Translations under genes and position numbers: made by a program
Shown: piece after piece, positions 22,405 to 32,059 of the stretch
Layout: the number at the start of each line of letters is the position of its first letter
How positions within the stretch are numbered: position 1 is the first letter of the stretch
DNA from: Mycobacterium sp. PSTR-4-N
Lineage (GTDB): Bacteria > Actinomycetota > Actinomycetes > Mycobacteriales > Mycobacteriaceae
NCBI RefSeq assembly: GCF_022348085.1
Contig: NZ_JAKRFN010000001.1
Coordinates: forward strand, 310,001 to 374,000
DNA: 64,000 nucleotides
Reading direction: 5' to 3'
Notes under the pieces: model-generated
Told to the model about the DNA's origin: nothing
The model's database searches: none
The model's input: the letters and a program-made list of their open reading frames with translations, nothing else

Positions 22405-23790
22405 ATGGCACCTCTCATGACACGAACCCATGCGATCGTCATCGGCGCCAGCCTCGGCGGGCTGTGCGCGGCGAAGGTGCTCTCCGAGACATTCGAGCGA
22501 GTCACCCTCATCGAGCGCGACGATCTTCCCGACGGGCCGGCCAATCGACCGGCGGTTCCGCAGGGCCGCCACGTGCATCTGCTCATGGCTCGTGGCGCCA
22601 AGGAGTTCGAAGCACTGTTCCCGGGACTGCTCGACGACATGGTCGCCGCGGGCGTGCCGATCCTGGAGAACCGGCCGGACTGCATCCACTTCGGCGCGGC
22701 CGGCCACGTCCTGGGCACGCAGCACCGGCTGCAGAACGAGTTCACCGCGTATGTGCCGAGCCGGCCGCACCTGGAGTGGCAGATCCGCCGGCGCGTGCTG
22801 GATCTGCCCAACGTCACGTTGGTCAACGACAGTGTCGACGAACCCGTGTTCGACGGGCGTCGTGTCACCGGTGTGACGGTGGCAGGCGAGACCATCGACG
22901 CCGATCTGGTGGTCGACGCCACCGGACGGGGCACCCGCTTGCCAGTGTGGTTGGAACAGTGGGGTTTCGACCGACCAGCCGAGGACACCGTCGACGTGGG
23001 CATCGGCTATGCCACCCACCAGGTGCGCATCCCCGAGGGTCTCATCGCTGAGAAGGTCGTGGTCGCCGGCGCATCGCGAGAGCAGCCGCTGGGCCTGGGC
23101 ATGCTGTACTACGAGGACGGCACCTGGGGGCTGACCACGTTCGGGATCGCAAAGGTGCCGCCGCCGAAGGATTTCGAGGGCATGTGCGAGCTCGCCGACG
23201 AGATCCTGCCGGCACACGTCAGCGCCGCGTTGCGCCAGGGCGAGCCGATCGGCGAGCCCGCGTTTCACAAGTACCCGACCAGCCGGTGGCGACGCTACGA
23301 CAAACTCGACCGTTTTCCCGAGGGCATTCTGCCGTTCGGCGATGCGGTGGCGAGCTTCAATCCGACGTTCGGTCAGGGCATGACGATGACGTCGCTGCAG
23401 GCGGGTCACCTCCAGCGCGCGCTCGACGAACCCGGTGACAGTCTGGGGCTGACGTTTGCGAAGGCGACGACGAAGACGACGTGGCCGGTGTGGACGATGA
23501 ACGCGATCGGTGATCTGGTACTACACCGGGCAGAGGGTCCGATGCCGTGGTGGTACCGCCCGGTCGGATCGCTGTTCGACCAGTTCCTCGGGGCGGCGGA
23601 GACGGATCCTGTTCTGGCCGAATGGTTTCTGCGCCGGTTCAGCCTGCTCGACACTCTCTACATGGTGCCGTCGGCGAAGCTGGTGGGCCGCACCGTGCGT
23701 CACAACATGCGGTTGTGGGCCGCTGAGAAGAAGGCTAGAGGCCGACGGTCACGCGAAACAGTCGCGTCGGCTCCTGCGACATCAGCCTGA
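22405..23790 (+). CDS. FAD-dependent oxidoreductase (Rv3254-like)
   Basis: The 461-residue protein starts with a Rossmann FAD-binding fingerprint (AIVIGASLGGLCAAKVLSE…LIERDD) and has the second flavin motif GDAVASFNPTFGQGM typical of group A monooxygenases and geranylgeranyl-reductase relatives. The substrate is unknown. A second candidate start lies at 22417 (MTRTHAIVIG). Its 3' end overlaps manA by 56 bases on the opposite strand. It is divergent from the permease with a 66-base gap. Confidence 0.85.
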   Translation: MAPLMTRTHAIVIGASLGGLCAAKVLSETFERVTLIERDDLPDGPANRPAVPQGRHVHLLMARGAKEFEALFPGLLDDMVAAGVPILENRPDCIHFGAAGHVLGTQHRLQNEFTAYVPSRPHLEWQIRRRVLDLPNVTLVNDSVDEPVFDGRRVTGVTVAGETIDADLVVDATGRGTRLPVWLEQWGFDRPAEDTVDVGIGYATHQVRIPEGLIAEKVVVAGASREQPLGLGMLYYEDGTWGLTTFGIAKVPPPKDFEGMCELADEILPAHVSAALRQGEPIGEPAFHKYPTSRWRRYDKLDRFPEGILPFGDAVASFNPTFGQGMTMTSLQAGHLQRALDEPGDSLGLTFAKATTKTTWPVWTMNAIGDLVLHRAEGPMPWWYRPVGSLFDQFLGAAETDPVLAEWFLRRFSLLDTLYMVPSAKLVGRTVRHNMRLWAAEKKARGRRSRETVASAPATSA

Positions 23791-24961
23791 TCGGCCCGTC
23801 GTCGGCCCCCACCCATGCCGCCGCGCCGCGCTGCAGCGTCACCGCGGACGACTTCGCGTGCACCGTCGCCGACCCCTGCGTGCACAGCAGGATCTGGGGC
23901 CCGTCGTGGCGGGTGGGTGCGTCGATCTCGTGTCCGAGCTGCTCGCCGTCGAGGGCGAGCACGGACACCGCGAATTCCGGTGCGGGCGTGGGGTAGACCA
24001 GCTCGGCGCCGTCGCGGACCGGATCGGGTGAGACGACGATGTCGACGGCGGGGGTGAAATCGAGAACCCGCAACAGCTCGGGAACGTCGACGTGTTTGGG
24101 CGTCAGCCCGCCACGAAGAACATTGTCGGAGTTGGCCATCACCTCGACACCGACCCCCTGCAGGTAGGCGTGCAGGTTGCCGGCGGGCAGGTAGATCGCC
24201 TCACCGGGTTGCAGCGAGAGCCGGTTCAGCAGCATCGACGCGAGCACGCCCGCGTCACCGGGGTAGCGCTCGCCGAGCTCCAGCACGGTCTTGGCTTGCC
24301 GCTCGAATTCCTGTGCGCCCGAACGCAGGTAGTTGATCGCGCCGTCGAGCACCGCGGGCACGAGGACGTCGAGATCGGGTTGCGGGAACGTGATCCATGT
24401 CGTGAACAAAGCGCGCAGGCCGTCGGCGTCGGACTGGCCGGACAGCAGGTTGATGAACGGGTCGAGCTCGGCGACGCCGAGGGCGCGCATCAACATCACC
24501 GATTGGGCGGCCGGAGCGAAACCGGCCAGCGCCTCGAACGGGCTGAGCGCGACGATGATCTCGGGTTTGTGGCTGCGGTCCCGGTAGTTGCGGGTCGGCG
24601 CGTTGACGGGGATCCCCATCCGCTCCTCGCGGGCGAAGCCCTCGATCGCCTGCTCGGTGCTGGGGTGCGCTTGCAGCGACAGCGGTTCGTCGGCGGCGAG
24701 CACCTTGACCAGGAAGGGCAGCGAGTCACCGAACCGACCCCGAACCACCTGTCCCAGTTCGCCTTCGGGATCGGCACGCAGCGCGTCGAGCAGCGAGCGG
24801 TCGCCGTCCTCGGTCTGCAGGTGCGCCGGGTCACCGGGATGGGCACCGAACCACAGTTCGGCTTCGGGATGCGGGGTGGGGCTGGGCGCCCCGGTGAATT
24901 CGGCTATCGCGGTCCGCGAACCCCACGCATAGGTCCGCACTGCGCCCCTGAGCAGATGCAC
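23735..24961 (-). CDS. manA: Mannose-6-phosphate isomerase
   Basis: The enzyme interconverts fructose 6-phosphate and mannose 6-phosphate, feeding mannose for PIMs, LAM and glycolipids. The 408-residue cupin protein shows RTYAWGS at the start, the zinc-site motifs LQAHPS and SHKPEIIVAL, and a C-terminal cupin region. The GTG at 24961 (VHLLRGAVRTYAWGS) sits just after GAGGTTGAGG; a TTG at 24970 overlapping the upstream gene is also possible. It lies last in the manB-TobH-manA cluster. Confidence 0.95.
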   Translation of the reverse strand: MHLLRGAVRTYAWGSRTAIAEFTGAPSPTPHPEAELWFGAHPGDPAHLQTEDGDRSLLDALRADPEGELGQVVRGRFGDSLPFLVKVLAADEPLSLQAHPSTEQAIEGFAREERMGIPVNAPTRNYRDRSHKPEIIVALSPFEALAGFAPAAQSVMLMRALGVAELDPFINLLSGQSDADGLRALFTTWITFPQPDLDVLVPAVLDGAINYLRSGAQEFERQAKTVLELGERYPGDAGVLASMLLNRLSLQPGEAIYLPAGNLHAYLQGVGVEVMANSDNVLRGGLTPKHVDVPELLRVLDFTPAVDIVVSPDPVRDGAELVYPTPAPEFAVSVLALDGEQLGHEIDAPTRHDGPQILLCTQGSATVHAKSSAVTLQRGAAAWVGADDGPIRLMSQEPTRLFRVTVGL

Positions 24962-24966
24962 TCGCC

Positions 24967-26061
24967 TCAACCTCGAATCAGACGCTGGTAGACGGCCGCC
25001 ATCTCCAGGCGGACCGCCAGCAGCGCCAGTTGTTGCTCGGGTCGGCTGGTACCGGGCATCGTTGTTGAGCCCGGCCCCTCCTCTCCGACTCCCCCGAGTT
25101 CCGGTACGTCGTTCGCATTGAGCACGGAGACGTCGTCAAAACCACGCAGCCGCGCCGAGACGGCAGGCCGATCCTCATCCGAGGTCAGCACGATCGTGCG
25201 CGCGCGGTTCGGCAGCGGCCCGTCGAGTTCCTCGTCGTGGAAGATGGACACCTCACCACGGTCGCGTCCCCACCCTGAGCCCAGCGCCACCAGCACGTCG
25301 GCCAGCCCCACGCCGGCCACGGTCTGCTGCGCCACCCGCAGCATCACGGTGCAGGCGTGCCGGGCGAGCGTCAGCGTGGCGGGAGTGTCACCGGCGAACA
25401 CGACGTCGCGGTCGAGCATGCGCTGGGTCAACTCTTTGGCCGGGTTGGTGAAAAGCTCACGCGCAGCACTGTTTCGGAAAGCCTCGGCGTCCAGGTCGTC
25501 GGCCAGGGCGGCGAGGTCGACGCGGACACCGGGGGCGACGACCTCGAGCGCGGCCAGCCCGGCGGCGAGGTAGCGGGCCAACGTGAAATCGTCGGGCACC
25601 GGCAACCGCGGCGGCAGCGCCACCGAGCGTCCGGCCGTCGCGTCGCGCAGCGGCCCTTCGTAGGGGGCGACGACGATGACGCGGGCGCCGCGGCGCACCC
25701 CGGTCGCGGCGGCGGTCACCAGCGCAGGGTCGGCTGGATCGTCGCCGGCGACGATCAGGACGTCGAGGGCACCGATCCACGGCGGCGCCTCGGTGGCGAT
25801 GACCATCGGCGCGGGCAGGGAGCCGCCGAGCACGGCAGCGAGCATCGAGCCTGCGGTGGAGGCTGTTCCGCGGCCGGCGACCCAGACCACGGTGCGCGGC
25901 GGCGCATCGGAGCGCACGGAGTCGAGGTCGCCTTCGGAGAGCGCCGACGCGGTGGCACGCACCTGCGCACCGGCCATGGACGCAGCACGCAGCAGCCCGT
26001 GCCGATCCGCGGCCAGCAGGCCGTCGGTGTCGTCGAGGTCGACCACCGCGGTGGCCGTCAC
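24967..26061 (-). CDS. TobH-like SIS-domain protein (Rv3256c-like)
   Basis: This 364-residue protein resembles the phosphosugar isomerase (SIS) fold: alternating alpha/beta segments with Gly/Ala-rich turns (AGRGTASTAGSMLAAVLGG) and the C-terminal half of a bifunctional phosphoglucose/phosphomannose isomerase. Actinobacterial homologues are called TobH. Catalytic function is not shown. The GTG at 26061 overlaps the manB stop codon (GTGA), and its end overlaps or touches manA, so it is coupled to mannose metabolism. Confidence 0.83.
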   Translation of the reverse strand: MTATAVVDLDDTDGLLAADRHGLLRAASMAGAQVRATASALSEGDLDSVRSDAPPRTVVWVAGRGTASTAGSMLAAVLGGSLPAPMVIATEAPPWIGALDVLIVAGDDPADPALVTAAATGVRRGARVIVVAPYEGPLRDATAGRSVALPPRLPVPDDFTLARYLAAGLAALEVVAPGVRVDLAALADDLDAEAFRNSAARELFTNPAKELTQRMLDRDVVFAGDTPATLTLARHACTVMLRVAQQTVAGVGLADVLVALGSGWGRDRGEVSIFHDEELDGPLPNRARTIVLTSDEDRPAVSARLRGFDDVSVLNANDVPELGGVGEEGPGSTTMPGTSRPEQQLALLAVRLEMAAVYQRLIRG

Positions 26062-27443
26062 GTGAGCTCCCCGGCTCCCTTGGTGATCAGCGCACCGATC
26101 TCGTCGACCAGTGCCGCCACCTCCTCGGGGGTGCGGGCCTCGGCGTTGAGCCGCAGCAGCGGCTCGGTGTTCGACATGCGCAGGTTGAACCAGCTGCCGT
26201 CGCCGAGGTCGACGGTGACGCCGTCGAGGTGGTCCATGGCGTGCACCCGGGAACCGAACGCCGCCAGGACCGAGTCGACGACGGCGGGGGCGTCGGTGAC
26301 GGTGTAGTTGATCTCGCCGGACGATTCATAGCGCTCGTAGTCGGCCATGATCTCCGACAGCGGTCGGTCCTGCTCACCGAGCGCCGCGAGCACGTGCAGC
26401 GCGGCGAGCATGCCGGAGTCCGCGCCCCAGAAGTCGCGGAAGTAGTAGTGCGCGGAGTGCTCGCCCCCGAAGATCGCGCCGGTCTCGGCCATCAGCGCCT
26501 TGATGTAGGAGTGTCCGACGCGCGAGCGCACCGGTGTGCCGCCGCGCTCGGTGACCAGCTCGGGCACGGCGCGGGAGGTGATCAGGTTGTGGATGACGGT
26601 CGCGCCGATCTCGCGAGTCAACTCGCGGGCGGCGACCAGCGCGGTGACCGCCGACGGGGACACGGCCTGGCCGCGTTCGTCGACGACGAAGCAGCGGTCG
26701 GCGTCGCCGTCGAACGCCAGCCCGATGTCGGCTCCGGTTTCGAGCACGAAGCTCTGCAGGTCGACGAGGTTGGCCGGGTCCAGCGGGTTCGCCTCGTGGT
26801 TGGGGAAGGTGCCGTCGAGCTCGAAGTACAGCGGTGACAGCGTGATCGACGCGATCGGGCCCAGCACGCCGGGGGTGGTGTGGCCGGCCATGCCGTTGCC
26901 GGCGTCGACGGCGACCTTGAGCGGACGCAGCCCACTCACGTCGACCAGGGAGCGCAGGAAGTCGCCGTAGTCGGCGAGCACATCACGGTCGGACGCGGTG
27001 CCGCGCGGACCGTCGTGGTCGGGCACGCCGGCGATCACCTCGTCGCTGATGGCGGTGAGCCCCGTGTCCTTGCCGACGGGTTTGGCGCCGGCGCGGCACA
27101 GCTTGATGCCGTTGTAGGCGGCCGGGTTGTGGCTGGCGGTGAACATAGCCCCGGGGCAGTCCATCAGCCCGGAGGCGAAGTAGAGCTGGTCGGTCGAGGC
27201 CAGACCGATGCGGACGACGTCGAGTCCCTGCGCCATCACGCCCTCGGCGAACGCGGCGGAGAGCATGGGCGAACTCTCCCGCATGTCGTGGCCGATGACG
27301 ATCTGGGTCGCTCCGTCGCGCACCAGTCGAGCGAACGCGGCGCCCACCTCGGCGACGAATTGCTCGTCGATCTGCTCGCCCACGAGTCCGCGCACGTCGT
27401 AGGCCTTGATGACGCGCTGTACCGCCTCGGCGGGCCGGGACAT
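26058..27443 (-). CDS. manB: Phosphomannomutase / phosphoglucomutase
   Basis: The 461-residue alpha-D-phosphohexomutase converts mannose 6-phosphate to mannose 1-phosphate. The phosphoserine loop is FTASHNPAAYNG (Ser104), the metal loop is FDGDADRC, and the sugar-binding loop is GGEHSAHYYF. The C terminus has the phosphate-binding MSNTEP motif. It heads a coupled set manB-TobH-manA. Its product is the substrate of the GDP-mannose pyrophosphorylase encoded at 33071-34150. Confidence 0.96.
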   Translation of the reverse strand: MSRPAEAVQRVIKAYDVRGLVGEQIDEQFVAEVGAAFARLVRDGATQIVIGHDMRESSPMLSAAFAEGVMAQGLDVVRIGLASTDQLYFASGLMDCPGAMFTASHNPAAYNGIKLCRAGAKPVGKDTGLTAISDEVIAGVPDHDGPRGTASDRDVLADYGDFLRSLVDVSGLRPLKVAVDAGNGMAGHTTPGVLGPIASITLSPLYFELDGTFPNHEANPLDPANLVDLQSFVLETGADIGLAFDGDADRCFVVDERGQAVSPSAVTALVAARELTREIGATVIHNLITSRAVPELVTERGGTPVRSRVGHSYIKALMAETGAIFGGEHSAHYYFRDFWGADSGMLAALHVLAALGEQDRPLSEIMADYERYESSGEINYTVTDAPAVVDSVLAAFGSRVHAMDHLDGVTVDLGDGSWFNLRMSNTEPLLRLNAEARTPEEVAALVDEIGALITKGAGELT

Positions 27444-27522
27444 GTGGGCTCCTCACGCTGACGTGCTGACCAGTGCTGCCAGCCTAGCCGTCGGAAACCG
27501 CGCGCACGGCCGCCACGGTGAT

Positions 27523-27942
27523 TCAGTCCGGCGGGTCCGGCAGTACCCGTAGATGCCCGCGTCGACGCCCGGTGGGCTCGGGGCGACGCACGGGCGGTGC
27601 CATCAGCGCGCCGCTCTGGGTGCCGGTGACGGGGTCTGTGAATCCGGTGAAGCCGGCAACAGGTCCGGCCGGCGCTTCCCGGCCTTCGCGTACCGCGTCG
27701 GCAAGCGCCACGAGGTCGTCGTCGTCGGGATGGGACGGCAGTGGACCGGCGTGGCGAACCAGTTCCCAACCGCGGGGGGCGGTGATGCGCCCGGCGTGCA
27801 TGACGCACAGATCCCAGGAATGCGGCTCGGAGACGGTGGCCAGGGGGCCGACGACGGCGGTGGAGTCCGAGTAGACGAACGTGAGCGTCGCGACCGCGTA
27901 GTGCGGGCAGCCTGGACGGCAGCAGCGACGGGGAACATTCAC
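27523..27942 (-). CDS. DUF3499 family protein (Rv3258c-like)
   Basis: The 139-residue protein has an N-terminal Cys/His cluster (CCRPGCPHYA) and a second CVMHAGR, which could bind zinc, followed by a charged variable tail. The family is confined to Actinobacteria and of unknown function. The GTG at 27942 (VNVPRRCCRPGC) is the likely start; a TTG at 28014 would add 24 residues. It is divergent from the metallopeptidase-like gene with an 89-base gap, and lies 79 bases upstream of manB. Confidence 0.82.
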   Translation of the reverse strand: MNVPRRCCRPGCPHYAVATLTFVYSDSTAVVGPLATVSEPHSWDLCVMHAGRITAPRGWELVRHAGPLPSHPDDDDLVALADAVREGREAPAGPVAGFTGFTDPVTGTQSGALMAPPVRRPEPTGRRRGHLRVLPDPPD

Positions 27943-28031
27943 GAACGGAAGGTTATCGTCTGTGTTCGTCCGTGCCGCGGCGGACACGCGAGCCGCGGGG
28001 GGCCCGAAGCCCAACCGTTACGATCTTTTTC

Positions 28032-28496
28032 GTGACCGGGCGCAATCATCGAGGGTCCCGGCGTGGCCGTGGGATGCGGGGACCGCTGCTGCCGCCCACC
28101 GTTCCGGGCTGGCGCAGCCGCGCTGAACGTTTCGACATGGCGGTGCTCGAGGCCTATGAGCCGATCGAGCGGCGGTGGCAGGATCGGGTGGCGTCGTTGG
28201 ATGTCGCGGTCGACGAGATCCCGCGGCTGGCGCCCAAGGATCCGGACAGTGTGCAGTGGCCGCCGGAGGTCGTCGCCGACGGGCCGATCGCGCTGGCGCG
28301 GCTGATCCCCGCCGGGGTAGATGTTCGCGGCAACTCGACGAGAGCGCGAATCGTGTTGTTCCGCAAGCCGATCGAGCGACGGGCCAAGGACACCGTCGAG
28401 TTGACCGACCTACTGCATGAGCTTCTGGTGGCGCAGGTCGCCACGTATCTGGGCGTCGAGCCGTCCGTCATCGATCCGACGATCGACGACGAGTAG
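28032..28496 (+). CDS. Metallopeptidase-family protein with degenerate zinc motif (Rv3259-like)
   Basis: This 154-residue protein is of the zincin-like DUF1025 family found next to whiB2 in mycobacteria. The region that should carry HExxH reads LLHELLVAQVATYLG, so only the first His and Glu remain and the second His is lost; catalysis as a zinc protease is doubtful. The GTG at 28032 was chosen because the basic stretch before MRGPLLPPTVPGWRSR looks conserved; ATG 28074 is the alternative (140 residues). No membrane or signal segment. Confidence 0.78.
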   Translation: MTGRNHRGSRRGRGMRGPLLPPTVPGWRSRAERFDMAVLEAYEPIERRWQDRVASLDVAVDEIPRLAPKDPDSVQWPPEVVADGPIALARLIPAGVDVRGNSTRARIVLFRKPIERRAKDTVELTDLLHELLVAQVATYLGVEPSVIDPTIDDE

Positions 28497-28500
28497 CCGC

Positions 28501-28890
28501 CTAGATGATGCCGCGCTTGATGCGCCGGCGCTCCCGCTCGGACAGTCCACCCCAGATACCGAAGCGCTCGTCGTGGGCCAGCGCGTACTCGAGGCAGGCG
28601 TCTTTGACCTCGCAGCCCTGGCAGATGCGCTTGGCTTCGCGGGTCGAGCCGCCCTTCTCCGGGAAGAAGGCCTCGGGGTCGGTCTGAGCGCACAGCGCGC
28701 GCTCCTGCCACTGGTCCTCGTCGGTTGCCAGCTCGTCATCGATCGGGTCGGGCACCACGCTCAATTGCGGGCGTCCCCCGATGCTTGCCGCCACCGGATC
28801 GGTCTGGATGTGCGGTGCACTCCCCACCGAGCCGAGGAGCCTGCTGTCGAAATGTACCGAATTGCCGAAATCGGCCTGTTCAAAAGCCAT
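28501..28890 (-). CDS. whiB2: WhiB-family iron-sulfur regulator WhiB2 (WhmD)
   Basis: WhiB2/WhmD is a 4Fe-4S regulator needed for septation in M. smegmatis. The 129-residue protein has the four cluster cysteines Cys67, Cys90, Cys93 and Cys99, the GIWGG turn (111-115) and a basic DNA-binding tail (RERRRIKRG). The ATG at 28890 follows GGAGGAGGGG, a near-perfect ribosome site. It lies convergent to the Rv3259-like gene and divergent from fbiA across a 303-base gap. Confidence 0.97.
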   Translation of the reverse strand: MAFEQADFGNSVHFDSRLLGSVGSAPHIQTDPVAASIGGRPQLSVVPDPIDDELATDEDQWQERALCAQTDPEAFFPEKGGSTREAKRICQGCEVKDACLEYALAHDERFGIWGGLSERERRRIKRGII

Positions 28891-29193
28891 TGTTCCCCTC
28901 CTCCACAGGTCTCGTAGATCCGTTGTATGCCAGCCCACTATTTCTAAGTGTGGCCACCCAATTCGAACAAGTGATCGAATCTCGGTCTGCGACACCGGAA
29001 CCGGCCGGAGAACCGCGAATGACACTGCTGTGATTACACACGCGTTAGCTGCCTCGGTCAAGCGCTGGAACAGGAATTCATACCATTCCGTGACTCAAAT
29101 ACGGCGCGTCGCGCTGTGGCGTGTCTGTCACGTTGCCGATCCAGGCACCTCCGGGGGGCGGGCCGCGGCGGCGTGCGCCTAGTGTCGGTCGGT
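28891..29193. other. Gene-free divergent spacer between whiB2 and fbiA
   Basis: This 303-base spacer must hold both promoters. It is less GC-rich than its flanks near 28960-29100. On the minus strand TTGTTC…TTAGAA with 17-base spacing could serve whiB2, but neither box is convincing. A near-palindrome TGTGATTACACA lies at about 29030-29041. No open frame here has a ribosome site or codon use suggesting a gene. Confidence 0.5.
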
Positions 29194-30180
29194 GTGAAGG
29201 TCACTGTTCTGGTCGGCGGTGTGGGTGGCGCGCGCTTCCTCCTGGGTGTCCAACATCTACTGGGCTTGGGGCAGTTCAGTACTCACGATACCGATGAGCA
29301 CGAAGTGACTGCTGTGGTCAATGTGGGCGACGACGCCTGGATGTTCGGCGTCCGGATCTGCCCTGACCTCGACACCTGCATGTACACCCTGGGCGGCGGG
29401 ATCGACCCCGAGCGCGGGTGGGGGCACCGCAACGAAACCTGGCACGCCAAGGAGGAACTCGCCGCCTACGGTGTGCAACCCGACTGGTTCGGCCTGGGCG
29501 ATCGCGACCTGGCCACCCACCTGGTGCGCACCCAGATGCTGCGCGCGGGCTATCCGCTGTCGCAGGTGACCGAGGCGCTGTGCGCGCGCTGGAATCCCGG
29601 CGCCCGGCTGCTGCCGGCCAGCGACGACCGCAGTGAAACCCATGTCGTGATCATCGATCCGGCCGACGGAGAGAAGAAGGCCGTCCACTTCCAGGAGTGG
29701 TGGGTCAGGTACCGCGCCCAGGTGCCCACCGAGAGCTTCGCGTTCGTCGGCGCCGACAGTGCCACTGCCGCACCGGGTGTCACCGACGCGATCGAGGGCG
29801 CCGACGTCGTGCTGATCGCACCGTCGAACCCCGTCGTCAGCATCGGCTCCGTCCTTCGGGTCGGCGGCATCCGGGCAGCGCTGCGCGCCACCCCGGCCCC
29901 GGTGATCGGCTACAGCCCGATCGTCGCAGGAAAGCCGTTGCGCGGCATGGCCGATGCATGCCTGTCGGTGATCGGGGTGGACAGCACGTCGGAGGGGGTC
30001 GGTGCACACTACGGTGCCCGCGCGGGTACCGGCATCCTGGACGGGTGGCTGGTCCACACCGGTGACGACGCGGTGATCGACGGCGTCGCGGTGCGGTCGG
30101 CGCCGCTGCTGATGAGCGAACCCGCGGTCACCGCGGAGATGGTGCGCGCCGGTATGGATCTGGCCGGGGTGAAGCTGTGA
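29194..30180 (+). CDS. fbiA: 2-phospho-L-lactate/phosphoenolpyruvate transferase, coenzyme F420 synthesis
   Basis: FbiA joins activated phosphoenolpyruvate (from FbiD) to the deazaflavin Fo, giving dehydro-F420-0. The 328-residue protein begins [18 protein letters not shown], the CofD nucleotide loop, and contains [22 protein letters not shown] and the C-terminal GxGxR-like segments of the family. The GTG at 29194 is chosen because the first strand starts there; upstream codons lack CofD similarity. It is coupled to fbiB (GTGA overlap). Confidence 0.95.
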   Translation: MKVTVLVGGVGGARFLLGVQHLLGLGQFSTHDTDEHEVTAVVNVGDDAWMFGVRICPDLDTCMYTLGGGIDPERGWGHRNETWHAKEELAAYGVQPDWFGLGDRDLATHLVRTQMLRAGYPLSQVTEALCARWNPGARLLPASDDRSETHVVIIDPADGEKKAVHFQEWWVRYRAQVPTESFAFVGADSATAAPGVTDAIEGADVVLIAPSNPVVSIGSVLRVGGIRAALRATPAPVIGYSPIVAGKPLRGMADACLSVIGVDSTSEGVGAHYGARAGTGILDGWLVHTGDDAVIDGVAVRSAPLLMSEPAVTAEMVRAGMDLAGVKL

Positions 30181-31520
30181 GGGACCACGGCACGTCGGCA
30201 CGGCTGGAGCTACTGCCGGTCCCGGGGCTGCCGGAGTTCCGCCCCGGCGACGATCTGGGGGCCGCGATCGCCGAGGCCGCGCCCTGGCTGCGCGACGACG
30301 ACGTCGTGGTCGTCACCAGCAAGGTGCTGTCCAAGTGCGAGGGCCGCATGGTCGACGCACCGTCCGACCCGGAGCTGCGAGACACGCTGCGCCGCAGGCT
30401 GATCGACGGCGAGGCGGTGCGAGTCCTGGCGCGCAAAGGCCGCACGCTCATCACCGAGAACGCGCTCGGGCTGGTGCAGGCCGCCGCGGGGGTGGACGGC
30501 TCGAACGTCGACAGCCACGAACTCGCGCTCCTTCCCGTCGATCCCGACGGCAGCGCCGCCGCGCTGCGGGCTGCGCTGCACGCGCGGCTCGGCGTGCGCG
30601 TCGGCGTCGTCGTCACCGACACGATGGGCAGGGCGTGGCGCACGGGACAGACCGACGTCGCGATCGGCGCCGCCGGGCTCGAGGTGTTGCACGGCTATGC
30701 GGGCGAGCACGATCAGCACGGCAACGAGTTGATCGTCACCGAGATCGCGGTCGCCGACGAGATCGCCGCGGCCGCCGATTTGGTGAAGGGCAAGCTGACC
30801 GCGGTCCCCGTCGCGGTGGTGCGCGGGCTGACGGTGCGCGACGACGGGTCGACTGCCCGCAATCTGGTCCGCGCGGGCGAGGAGGACCTGTTCTGGCTCG
30901 GCACCGAGGAGGCGATCGCGCTCGGTCGCACGCAGGCCCAGCTGCTGCGGCGGTCGGTGCGCAGCTTCAGCGACGAGCCGGTGGCGCCCGAGCTGATCGA
31001 GGCTGCTGTCGGTGAGGCGCTGACCGCCCCCGCGCCACACCACACCCGCCCGGTGCGCTTCGTCTGGGTGCGTGACATGGCGGTACGCACCCGGTTGCTC
31101 GACGCGATGAAAGACCAGTGGCGCGCCGACCTTCTGGGTGACGGCCGCGACCCCGCCGCGGTCGAACGCCGCGTCTCGCGTGGTCAGATTCTCTACGATG
31201 CACCGGAATTGGTGATCCCGTTCATGGTGCCCGACGGGGCGCACAGTTACCCCGACGCGCATCGCACCGCGGCCGAGCACACGATGTTCACCGTGGCCGT
31301 CGGTGCGGCGGTGCAGGGCCTGCTGGTGGGGCTCGCGGTGCGCGGTGTGGGCAGCTGCTGGATCGGGTCGACGATCTTCGCTGCCGATCTCGTGCGCACC
31401 GAACTCGATCTGCCGGCGGAGTGGGAGCCGTTGGGGGCCATTGCGATCGGCTACGCCGCCGACGGGCCGGCCGCGCCACGCGATCCGGTGCCCACCGACG
31501 GTCTGCTGCTCGAGCGATGA
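30177..31520 (+). CDS. fbiB: Bifunctional F420:gamma-glutamyl ligase / dehydro-F420-0 reductase
   Basis: The 447-residue protein has two domains: residues 1-245 are the CofE-type ligase that adds glutamates to F420-0 ([29 protein letters not shown]), and residues 255-447 are an FMN-binding nitroreductase-like domain ([12 protein letters not shown]…GVGSCWIGS) that reduces dehydro-F420-0. This fusion is typical of Actinobacteria. It starts inside the fbiA stop codon and its own stop overlaps the NUDIX gene start (ATGA). Confidence 0.96.
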   Translation: MRDHGTSARLELLPVPGLPEFRPGDDLGAAIAEAAPWLRDDDVVVVTSKVLSKCEGRMVDAPSDPELRDTLRRRLIDGEAVRVLARKGRTLITENALGLVQAAAGVDGSNVDSHELALLPVDPDGSAAALRAALHARLGVRVGVVVTDTMGRAWRTGQTDVAIGAAGLEVLHGYAGEHDQHGNELIVTEIAVADEIAAAADLVKGKLTAVPVAVVRGLTVRDDGSTARNLVRAGEEDLFWLGTEEAIALGRTQAQLLRRSVRSFSDEPVAPELIEAAVGEALTAPAPHHTRPVRFVWVRDMAVRTRLLDAMKDQWRADLLGDGRDPAAVERRVSRGQILYDAPELVIPFMVPDGAHSYPDAHRTAAEHTMFTVAVGAAVQGLLVGLAVRGVGSCWIGSTIFAADLVRTELDLPAEWEPLGAIAIGYAADGPAAPRDPVPTDGLLLER

Positions 31521-32059
31521 GTCTGCACCAATCGGCGATCGACACCCTGACGCAGTGGCAGCCGGCCGATCCGGCGCAGGAGTCGATGCGGCACGCGGTG
31601 CTGGCGTTCCTCGACGCGAACCCGAAGGCATGCCTGCGGGAGTCGGTGCCCGGGCACATCACGGGCTCGGCGCTGGTGCTGAACCACGAGGGCACGCATG
31701 CCCTTCTGACGCTTCACCCGCGGTTCCAGCGCTGGCTGCAACTCGGCGGGCACTGCGAACCCGAAGATCCCACACTGGTCGCCGCGGCGCTGCGAGAAGC
31801 CACCGAGGAGTCGGGCATCGCCGGGTTGACCATCGACGAGTTGCCGACCGCGATCCACGTGCACCCGGTGACGTGTTCGTTGGGGGTGCCGACGCGCCAC
31901 CTCGACGTGCAGTTCGTCGTGCGCGCGCCGGCAGGGGCGCACGCCGAGATCAGCGACGAGTCGCTCGATCTGCGGTGGTGGCCGCTGGATGGCCTGCCCG
32001 GCGGCAGCGATTTCGGCCTGCGCCACCTGGCCGCCCTCGCGAAAGTGCGCCTGCGGTAG
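31517..32059 (+). CDS. NUDIX hydrolase
   Basis: The 180-residue protein carries a Nudix box ([25 protein letters not shown]) with the REATEE core that binds Mg2+. It would cleave a nucleoside diphosphate linked to another group; the substrate is unknown. The ATG at 31517 overlaps the fbiB stop (ATGA), so it belongs to the fbiA-fbiB operon, which hints at clean-up of an F420 pathway nucleotide but does not prove it. Confidence 0.87.
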   Translation: MSLHQSAIDTLTQWQPADPAQESMRHAVLAFLDANPKACLRESVPGHITGSALVLNHEGTHALLTLHPRFQRWLQLGGHCEPEDPTLVAAALREATEESGIAGLTIDELPTAIHVHPVTCSLGVPTRHLDVQFVVRAPAGAHAEISDESLDLRWWPLDGLPGGSDFGLRHLAALAKVRLR

